NCBI GenBank assembly: GCA_965644295.1
Contig: CBFFRP010000339.1
Location: 1-50,510 of the forward strand
Length of the DNA stretch: 50,510 bases
Source of the DNA: Paraphysomonas bandaiensis
Taxonomy: Eukaryota; Chrysophyceae
Direction of reading: 5' to 3'
Part shown: piece by piece, positions 43,021-50,510 of the stretch
How positions within the stretch are numbered: the first letter of the stretch is position 1
Layout: each line of letters begins with the position of its first letter
Made by a program: the position numbers and the translations under genes
The notes under the pieces: generated by a model
Databases searched by the model: none
Seen by the model: the letters and a program-made list of their open reading frames with translations, nothing else
What the model was told of the DNA's origin: nothing

Positions 43021-45002
43021 TTTTCTTGATACCAGCTCCTTCCCCCATCCGCATGATAATGTTGTAGTCGTTTGCCTTTACTATGTAGATACATGACAAC
43101 TTTCTGGATGGATTGGATGACGAAATCTTCATCTCTCGTTGGTCCGTAGGAGTCCCATTGGTGTCTGGAAGCTACATCTGTCATCCCGAGTATGTAACGG
43201 TTGCCAGTAATGATTGCCTCTGGTGCATGGGGTCCAGAAAAATCGGCTACTACTAGCTCCCCCAGCTCATTTGCTCTTCTTACACGCTTGAGCAGCATTT
43301 GTCTGATAGCGTGTCTATGTTTTCGGCGATGAGATTTACCACTAGCACAACCATCACATAGGCCACCCGGTAAAGAAGTAGCATTCATCTCCGACTTCGT
43401 TAACTTAATACCCGTTACTAATTTTGACTGTACAGCTTTCTGTATGAGTCCAATTGAAGAATGTGCCAATCTCTTATGTGCTAGAGTTGCGAGTGGGCCT
43501 GAAGCAGTTGAAGCAAGGTGGGATTCGTCAATAGGAGTACCGAGGTCTGTTAATGGAATTTCATATAGGCCTCCAACTCTCTTACCCTTTGATAGCAGTA
43601 TTTCATCTTTATATATCTCAACTGATTGGTTTCCGAACAAGATTTTATACCCTAGGTCATCTAATTGGCTGATGGACACGAGTGTCCTCGAAGCATGGTC
43701 CACGTGCTTGCACTTGGGGATAATACCAAGTCTTCCATGTCCTGAAGAGGTCATAGTCGATCCTGACTTAGCTGTTTGAATGTCGGTGAGGCATTCCTCA
43801 TAATTGGTGATGTATCCGGCTTCAGGTGTGATGGAGACTGTGCAGCCAGAATCAAGGGTTCCCATTCCGGCTTCTTGATCAAAAACGAAGTTCGTTTCGT
43901 CGTTTGTTGGATATCCGACTCCTCCGAAGTCTCGTCCTTTCTGTTGTAGTGGACCACTGTCTTCATAATCTGCAAACTGGTCGGATTCGTCGTTTTCAGT
44001 GCTCTGGTGGGTCTGGAATCTAACTTTTTTGAATTTCCTACTGGTTGATTTGTTTCCAGAGGAACTCTTCATTTGTTGGATCCTTTCCCATGAGTGTTTG
44101 CATTCTGAAGCGATGTGTCCTTTTCCATCGCATCGGAAACACTTAATGTCCTTGTCAGTTCTCTTGTCATGTTTCGGTTTATTGGAACGGTTTCTGAAAG
44201 ATGTCCCCTTTTTGCGCTTGGAATTCACTTTACTTTTGAAAAATGGGGGTTTTGAGGCTGCAAGCTGAATACTGTCGGTTTTTGTTTCTTCGTTGCTTGA
44301 CAAGAGCATTCCAACAGACGAGCTTCCTAATCCGCGTAGTCTGCGTATGAGTGTTTTGTAGTCATCGATAGGGTGCATCTGCAGGTTGATTGCCAGTTCA
44401 CGATACGTCATATTTTCTTTGGATACCAGGCCTTGTCGAATGCGTGAGATGAGATCTTGGTCACTTATCCGATGACCATAATTAATCAGCTTGTTTCGGA
44501 GCTTTTCGACAGCGTCAAGAAAGTTGATTATCGACTGACCTTTTTTGATTTTTATGCTCTGAAACTGGCCAATCAGATCGGTGATTACATCGTTAGTCGT
44601 TTTTTCTTTGAAGTGGTTGAGCAAGTCCGTCCAGGCGGTTTTTCCGTCTCCATCGGGGACGTTCTCCAAAATCCCCTCAGCCTCTTCATCCTGACCAATG
44701 ATAGAGCTTGCAATGACTGACCATAGGTAGTTATTACCTTCATCATAATATCGTTTCGCATCCTGATACTGTTCGAGTCGATACTGGTAGTCCTCGTCAT
44801 CTGAGTTTTCTCCTGCTTCAGGCTCAATTGGGTGATCGTTCTGTAGAGTATAAACGATCTTAGGCTTTCTGTAAAACCATGCACGGCACTTCTTCTGCCA
44901 CTTGGAGAAGTTCTTCGCGTCGAACTTTGGCATTGAGTCTTTCTGTTTTTCGGTTGTTGAATCCGAGTCGGTTGAGTCGTAACTTGTAACTTTAACTACC
45001 AT
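43014..45002 (-). CDS. Copia Gag-protease-integrase N-terminal half
   Basis: 662-aa ORF. N-terminal Copia-type Gag (FSKWQKKCRAWFYRKPKI ... DQDLISRIRQGL), a CCHC zinc knuckle (CFRCDGKGHIASEC), protease with active-site DSG (GTLDSGCTVSITPE), the GAG-pre-integrase HHCC region (KRLAHSSIGLIQK ... CDGCASGKSHRRKH), and integrase core with the first two acidic residues (VVADFSGPH and HYHADGG). It ends at a TAG (43014-43016) in the middle of the integrase, where homologues continue without a break. The ATG lies 10 bases inside the LTR edge and overlaps the primer binding site. Confidence 0.93.
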   Translation of the reverse strand: MVVKVTSYDSTDSDSTTEKQKDSMPKFDAKNFSKWQKKCRAWFYRKPKIVYTLQNDHPIEPEAGENSDDEDYQYRLEQYQDAKRYYDEGNNYLWSVIASSIIGQDEEAEGILENVPDGDGKTAWTDLLNHFKEKTTNDVITDLIGQFQSIKIKKGQSIINFLDAVEKLRNKLINYGHRISDQDLISRIRQGLVSKENMTYRELAINLQMHPIDDYKTLIRRLRGLGSSSVGMLLSSNEETKTDSIQLAASKPPFFKSKVNSKRKKGTSFRNRSNKPKHDKRTDKDIKCFRCDGKGHIASECKHSWERIQQMKSSSGNKSTSRKFKKVRFQTHQSTENDESDQFADYEDSGPLQQKGRDFGGVGYPTNDETNFVFDQEAGMGTLDSGCTVSITPEAGYITNYEECLTDIQTAKSGSTMTSSGHGRLGIIPKCKHVDHASRTLVSISQLDDLGYKILFGNQSVEIYKDEILLSKGKRVGGLYEIPLTDLGTPIDESHLASTASGPLATLAHKRLAHSSIGLIQKAVQSKLVTGIKLTKSEMNATSLPGGLCDGCASGKSHRRKHRHAIRQMLLKRVRRANELGELVVADFSGPHAPEAIITGNRYILGMTDVASRHQWDSYGPTRDEDFVIQSIQKVVMYLHSKGKRLQHYHADGGRSWYQEKF

Positions 45003-45011
45003 CCGCTACCA
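44999..45011 (-). promoter_or_regulatory. Copia primer binding site (initiator-Met-tRNA-like)
   Basis: Element-sense TGGTAGCGGATGG starts right after the 5' LTR. TGGTAGC is complementary to the 3' end of eukaryotic initiator Met tRNA; the GGATGG that follows would also pair if three tRNA bases are looped out. The Gag ATG is inside it. Confidence 0.7.
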
Positions 45012-45273
45012 AAATAAGATTTAAGCTTATTAGTAAAACAATGTTGTGATTATTAGAGTGTAAGTAATGAACACGATAGAGTGAAAATTATGAATAACAA
45101 TATAGAACGTACTATCATGCACAACGGAATAGTTAGAAGTGTAACTGATAATGACGACGTTATGATGACGATCACGTATCTTCGACAGATACTCTCTCTA
45201 ATTCAGTTCATGGTATATTTCATTGAACATTATAACTCACAGATACAATCATGTATTAAGCTGAATCCTAATA
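45012..45273 (-). repeat. Copia 5' LTR (262 bp)
   Basis: The full-length LTR; contains the 36-bp segment missing from the other LTR (between taagctta and gtaatgaacacg). Followed by TSD ccttc at 45274-45278. Confidence 0.92.
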
Positions 45274-45278
45274 CCTTC

Positions 45279-45606
45279 CATATCCCATTTTTCATGTCTT
45301 CGTCATGCATTATAAGGAGGCTATGTCGTCCCGTGTTCATGATTTTGAAACATGGCGATTGTCATTGATCTTCGTATACCATATGTTACAGGGACTGAGG
45401 GAAGAGCACCTGCAAGGTATAAAAATTCGTACATAAGTACATAAATGTTTAGACGACTGTGAGAAATTGTAGTCGCACGAAGCTTTTTGTTGCCATAATT
45501 GGCATTACCATCACAGTTAACCCCTGCTAGTGTAACTGGCTCGAATGCTCTGTCTGTTGTCTATTAAATCAGGCACACAATCCTGATGACCACAATCCTG
45601 ACCCTA
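45279..45606. other. Intergenic, nothing recognised
   Basis: Right flank of the Copia insertion. No gene or repeat recognised. Confidence 0.5.
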
Positions 45607-46722
45607 TTGATTATTGGTCATTTTACAATTAAGAAATGTTTAGAGTAATCAAACTAGACAGACTCTTTCACAGTTTCATGTATGATGAAGATAGACCGCG
45701 ACAAAGAAGAAGTGTCGATACTGTTCTAAAAAAAGTATTATACACAACGAATTCGACGACACCAAGACTGGTAGGAAAATCACAAGAGTACGGAGAAGTC
45801 ACATCGAGAAGTCTCGAAAGAAGGAGAGAGCATCTACATCGACAACGTATTCGTTGTATATAATACCTTTTTTAAAACAATATTGACACTTCTTCTTTGT
45901 TTCGGTCTATCTTCATCATACATGAAACTGTGAAAGAGTCTATCTAGTTTGATGCAATAAGTGCTCCTCCGTACTCTTTCGCATCTTGTCGAGGATATTC
46001 CTACCAGTCTTGGTGTCGTCGAATTCTTCTATACGTTTAGACAACAACTCGTATGATACATCATCCGACATTCAAACCATCATACTCATCACTTGTCAGC
46101 CCTTCCTTCAGTCGACTGATTTTGGAGATCTCTGGCACCGTTTGGTTATGGGCCTGAAGTTCACGAAGAAACAGCTCAAAACGCAAAACATATTCTTAAC
46201 GGTCTCCCCCGGCTTCGTCTCAAATGATCTAAGTTGGGAAAGAAGATTTGCAATCTTATTCTGCTGCCCACCCTCGAAACAGGATTTCAGTGTCTGAATC
46301 ATCTCTCGAGTGACTGAACTTTTCTTCCCGTGCTTCTGTTGCTTTGAACTCCTTATGCTTTAGATGAAGCTTCTGGAGTGCGTTCGGGGATCGCTTCACC
46401 GCCTCCCTGCAGTACGAATACGAGATGGCATTTGCCTCCCAGTAATCTTTCATCGCTTGCTTGTATGACTTCGCCTCGAGCTTGTTCAACGGTGGAAGTC
46501 CGAAGTCCTCCTCTCTTGGTGACTTTTCGAGCGCGACCTCACTCTGCTCTTTGCGCATCAGAAACTTCTCGAAGTTTTCAATTCACTGTTCAACATTGCT
46601 CTCGTCGAATCATGGCACATTAGCTCTATCCTCCTTCTCTCCTCCGCATCCACTAACATATTGAGTATTGGTCATTTTACACTTAAGACGTTTATGGTAA
46701 TCAAACTAGTAGATAGACTCTT
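45607..46722. repeat. Rearranged retroelement remnant with direct and inverted repeats
   Basis: A block of about 60 bp (attggtcattttaca ... aatcaaactag ... gactcttt) occurs directly at 45612-45672 and 46669-46724, as degenerate terminal repeats would. Segment 45645-45752 recurs inverted at about 45860-45956, and the following segment (tcgacgacaccaagactgg, 45752-45800) recurs inverted at 45975-46030. The order A-B then inverted A, inverted B is not a simple hairpin and shows at least two rearrangements. Confidence 0.8.
45980..46620 (-). pseudogene. Decayed Gag-like gene of an LTR retroelement
   Basis: Minus-strand frames, broken by stops and shifts, read SYKQAMKDYWEANAISYSYC, NKIANLLSQLRSFETKPGET and, in another frame, LRFELFLRELQAHNQTVPEI and RLKEGLTSDEYDGL. 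This is the pattern of a retrotransposon Gag capsid region (L..L....F..KPGESV..F...F..LL..L). No polymerase domain remains. Confidence 0.55.
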
Positions 46723-47597
46723 TATTATAATTGCATACACAATTGTGTGTGTTGTCATTGAAAACATGTCAACAACATGATAAATTATTTCATTCATGTC
46801 AGCCACTGCTCAACTTCCGTATCTTGAATCGTCATGATACAATACTTCAGTTTCACAGTTATAGCTATATAGCACCTTTGACTATTGACTACGTATTACT
46901 GTTTTTCACATTGTATTTAACGTATTCTACAGTACTATCTTTTAGACCATATGTATTCCAACAGACCCTAACCCTGACAGAGTTGAGTGACACTGCTCCA
47001 AAATATATCCATATATCTGGCATACGAACTCTCTAATAATATTCTTGAAGTACTTTTCCTATATTACTTAAAGTTGTAGTTATAGGTTATAGTATGATAG
47101 CATGTAAACCGCCCTTCATCTGAGCATCTTTATACCAAATAGTTTACCCGGTGTAAGACATACCAGTCACAAAGTAAACGGTTGAATATTGGTGACCAAT
47201 GAAACTAACATACTTTCAGTTTTATGAAATACTAAAAGGATTCCCACCGACTTAGGGGCACCATCTGCCACGTTGTATATAATACAAGACTTTGATAGCT
47301 ATAGGAAACTGAAACATTGCTTTCGTTGTATGAACACACGACAATGTGCCCATTGATACGATAGTCTATATCTCATCAAGCAATAGCGACGTCAAAATGC
47401 AAATGAAGCACACCAGAGAGAATTGTACTAGAAGTATAGCACCAATAAAAATGTAACCAAATTTATTCCTTTCTAAATGTAATCAATACCAAACACGCAG
47501 CCAAAATAGACTGAGATTTCAGATATATGAAAAGTAAAACTGCATACTGCATTCAATTCACTTGTACCGCTCCCTCGAGCAGCTTCCTACATTAGAT
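46723..47597. other. Intergenic AT-rich DNA, nothing recognised
   Basis: Lies between the Gag-like remnant and the 3' end of the CTL transporter. Short plus-strand ORFs here show no family signature. Confidence 0.5.
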
Positions 47598-50267
47598 TTA
47601 TAATTCGGAGTTGTCTTGCTGTAGATCCGGATCAAATATGTTAGCTTTGGCATACTTTCCCTCTTTAAAGCTTTGCGTCTTATCAAGCACAGACCTTACG
47701 GACTTTTGAGCGTGTGATCTCTCACGAGTAATTCCCCTGCCCTTTTTCGCATTTCTCTCGAACTCTTCCTCGATGAGGAATCCCTGAAAAAAACTTAAAA
47801 AAGAAGTGCTTTATAACTCCGCTATATACCTGTAACAGAGTATCCGCAGTGATAATCAAGATATCCAAGAACATCGAAGCTGGTGACGTAAAAGGAATTA
47901 TCCGAAGACACCAATTATCGTTAATTAAATCATACCAGTGAGCCATGCAATAAATCCAACAAATATGGTTGGAAGAATGAATCCATTTAACTGGTCCTGC
48001 AAATGATATTACGTTATAACCCAAATAGAAACTATGTAAAACTAACCTCCAAGTATCTGTCCATATAAAGGTAGGCCAGACCAGAGCACACAAGCGTCAC
48101 ACACAGCTTTCCTATGATCCAAGGATTCGATTACAGAAACTTGAATCAGTATCAAACTTACCAATTACAACGGTTAAGTTTCCGATCAACGTTACCACAG
48201 ATACTCTTGCGATGTTTCTCATGATCAGGCCAAAGGCTCGCACAGCGGAAGGAAGGAATCCCTTACCCTCCATAGCGCACTATGCAACAAGCAGATATCA
48301 AATAAACGATATAGTATACGCACAGATACGAAAATACCTGAATATATGCGTGCTTGTTGATAAACTTAATGCATTCCTCTAGACAGTGGATGCAGCAGAA
48401 CATGCATTTCAGGACACACTGGTGAAATCGATTCTAAAAGAAACAAAATCAGCGATATGCATACACGGAGAGTGTATTGTACATTCGGGTCTGAGAACTT
48501 CTCCTTGATATACGTTAGCACGTAGCGTATCATTTGAATCACCGCCAAAATAAGCGACCCAAAGGCGGCTGTGCCACAATGATATCTGGCAACCACGGCA
48601 GATGATTTGAATATCTGTGCATTGCAAAATGACGGGAATCGAAAACGAAAAATTAGCTCCACCTGAAAATGACTGACGGAATCACGATTCTCGGCAAAAT
48701 ACCACTCCAGGCATGCATGTGCGAACGATATCTGGTCCATTTTTATAAAAATAATGAAACCATTAACAACAGATATAGTAAATTATCATATCTCACCTGC
48801 CCGAAGGCTTCTATAAATGCTGTAGTCCACAGCCACATAAACACCATAAACACGACCTACAGTACCCCCAAGCTATAAGCTAACTATACTTGCATATATC
48901 ATACATACCGCTTGTTTCGCGCGTTCACTATACTCCAATTCTTTCTCAGCGACCCCCGCACCATCAGGTTCTGTTGTAACCTAGTATGACAAATAAGGGA
49001 CATGGGTACATAGGCGGACATTCACCTCCGCAGACGACACTAAGTAGACAGTGTACAGCAACCAGAGGACAGAAAATCCGCAAAAACACAGCACCTACAT
49101 GGTGTGAAATACATAGAGGAATAAACTCAAGCAATGAACCTGACAAAGACAAAATAGCGGTACGGCTGTCAAAGACGTCACACATGCAGCGGCCTCCTGA
49201 ATGAGATCTATTGCCAGTTGAATCCTAAAGACAGCATTAACTTAAAAGACTATATACGTATATAAAACATAACGTACCGTTCTCTGAGAAAACAAACCAC
49301 ACATACCCAAACTACAGCCAGACCTGCCAGGAGTCCCCCTATTCCCCTCAATAGATTGATCTGCATGTCCGAAAACGCTTCCGGATCATCTGATTGTGCC
49401 TCGTTTTCTTTGTAGGCTTTGTTAAGCATTAATATTGCTCCTGCAACCAGGAACGCTTCTATGATAATCACATTTGACCACACGATGATTGTCAGCATGC
49501 AAGGGATTCTGTATATGAAACCTTTAGAAGTACATTATGTCCAACGACCTTCTCACCTCAAAAAGAACAGATAAACGTAACACATCACAACAGCCAAGAC
49601 AAACCCTGTAACGGCTATCAGTCCAGCCACACGAATAAAGTCGCCAAAAGTGTCTTGTGCAATATTAGTCTGCCGGTTTTCGATAACTGGAATACAATAT
49701 CCAAGAATATTCACAGTCTAGAGAGGTATCATAAAGACAATTAAATATATATGTATTCACTACTAACATCCCACGGAGAATCCCATTCCTCAGAGGGATC
49801 ATAAGGATTTACTCTTGTCTCGCCTTCCTTGGGACATGAGCTAACACAGAAGCCGTATTCTTCGGAGTAGCTGGGATCGTAGTCAGGTGACAGTATGTTA
49901 TTCGGCTCCCACTTCTTCTCTAGATCTTTAACAGGATTATCAACGCCACATATCTTCCCTTTGTAGTCCACTCCACGAAGTAGACGTTCAGGATTACCTT
50001 CGTTAATTTTATCACTATGAATAATTCCCAGAGCAATAAACCCGATAACTATATACGTATATAACAAGAGATGAGATGATCTACCATCTATATATATATA
50101 TACATACTTGTCATTGCAATCCATCCACATATAATTAAAGCAAGAAAAAAAAGATCAGTACAATCTCTTTGTTTCGCTGTTCCTGTAAAATCAGATGTAG
50201 CAATAAACTCTTTATGAAGTTCTGATTTGGATTTCTTAAAACTGACATCACGTGTAGCTTTTTCATA
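47598..50267 (-). CDS. Choline transporter-like protein (SLC44/CTL family), first exon unresolved
   Basis: Sixteen visible exons: 50267-50108, 50048-49768, 49717-49557, 49508-49278, 49224-49140, 49094-49026, 48980-48909, 48856-48797, 48731-48663, 48614-48483, 48433-48338, 48279-48162, 48111-48047, 47996-47936, 47879-47830 and 47783-47598; introns 45 to 65 bp; 631 codons in one frame. Family signatures: RDCTDLFFLALIICGW at the first helix, NPERLLRGVDYKGKICG, the Cys-containing luminal loop (EEYGFCVSSCP), LRERIQLAIDLIQEAA, the Cys-rich ECIKFINKHAYIQ block, and LIMRNIARVSVV in the C-terminal half. About ten helices are expected. The frame has a stop just upstream of YEKATRD and no usable ATG, and an acceptor-like atag precedes it, so at least one 5' exon lies in 50268-50510 or outside. 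CTLs move choline or ethanolamine; the substrate here is inferred. Confidence 0.92.
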
Positions 50268-50510
50268 CTATCTATTGGGTACTAGATACGACTAGATGAA
50301 TAGATGGTTATGAATTGAATCCACTGGTAGTTATAGTGATATAGTTAATTGAGGTGATAGCATGTTATCTACCTCATATATATGTGTATGTAAATCCTCG
50401 GGTCTGATTCAGATATCTGACTATCCACACACGCTCTATACAAGTACCAGTAGCTAGAGTACGCATACTATATACAAGACTATGTACAGTGTCGGACAAA
50501 AATAATGACA
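50268..50510. other. Upstream flank of CTL gene, first exon not found
   Basis: Should hold the missing 5' exon or the intron before it. I could not find an ATG followed by a donor in the right phase. Confidence 0.4.

Larger units (their letters stand above)
39583..45273 (-). mobile_element. Ty1/Copia LTR retrotransposon, 5.7 kb, recent insertion
   Basis: Minus-strand element with LTRs 39583-39808 and 45012-45273, TSD ccttc on both sides, a primer binding site beginning TGG next to the 5' LTR and a polypurine tract (GAGGGGGCG) next to the 3' LTR. Domain order is Gag, zinc knuckle, protease, integrase, RT, RNase H, the Copia order. The LTRs are essentially identical over about 220 shared bases apart from a 36-bp indel, so insertion is recent. 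One frame change interrupts the integrase region. Confidence 0.96.

Noticed and set aside
49278-49306. Donor site at 49306 for the CTL gene
   Set aside because: Using it breaks the frame of the next exon; the GTACGT donor at 49277 restores the frame and the family motif LRERIQLAI.

Overview
The window is nuclear DNA from a unicellular eukaryote. Coding regions are split by short GT-AG introns (44 to 101 bp, mostly 45 to 60), long AT-rich microsatellites lie between genes, and eukaryote-specific genes are present: the U5 snRNP protein Dim1, the nucleoporin Nup98, an ABCA transporter, a choline-transporter-like protein, a NOL8-like RRM protein and an SRR1-like protein. A selenocysteine tRNA gene points to a lineage that kept selenoprotein synthesis, which argues against most fungi and land plants. 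I cannot fix the clade; an ichthyosporean-like or other protist genome is a guess.

Layout. 1-6760 (-) is a Ty3/Gypsy-type retroelement running off the left edge: an accessory ORF1, one in-frame UGA, then a continuous Gag-protease-RT-RNase H frame that continues into a SET (histone methyltransferase-type) domain. 6761-8500 is repeat-rich. 8518-9060 (-) is a receiver-like protein without the phosphoacceptor Asp. An (ATGT)n tract of about 410 bp lies directly before an SRR1-like gene (9654-10467). 10.5-12.6 kb holds a 490-bp interspersed repeat and a hAT deletion derivative with a perfect 8-bp target duplication. 12871-19655 (-) is an eight-exon ABCA transporter. 20875-22154 (-) is a coiled-coil gene, followed by Dim1 (+), a NOL8-like gene (-), tRNA-Sec (-) and Nup98 (+). 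Nup98 carries a 662-bp tandem duplication that doubles its GLEBS motif.

31.0-33.2 kb contains two more copies of the 490-bp repeat, one lying against a second hAT remnant. Then come an LRR (F-box-like) protein (-), a chimeric pseudogene made from the coiled-coil gene and Dim1, a type II membrane glycosyltransferase (-), and a HutD/Ves-family protein (+). A young Copia element (39583-45273, -, TSD CCTTC) follows, then a scrambled Gag-like remnant, and at the right end an at least 16-exon SLC44/CTL transporter (-) whose first exon is not resolved.

The host genes look like ordinary housekeeping loci with no operon-like logic: splicing (Dim1), nuclear pore and mRNA export (Nup98), ribosome biogenesis (NOL8), lipid or choline transport (ABCA, CTL). 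The most unusual item is the SET domain carried inside the retrotransposon polyprotein. Exon joins were made by hand from GT/AG sites, frame and homology; all complete gene models sum to a multiple of three.
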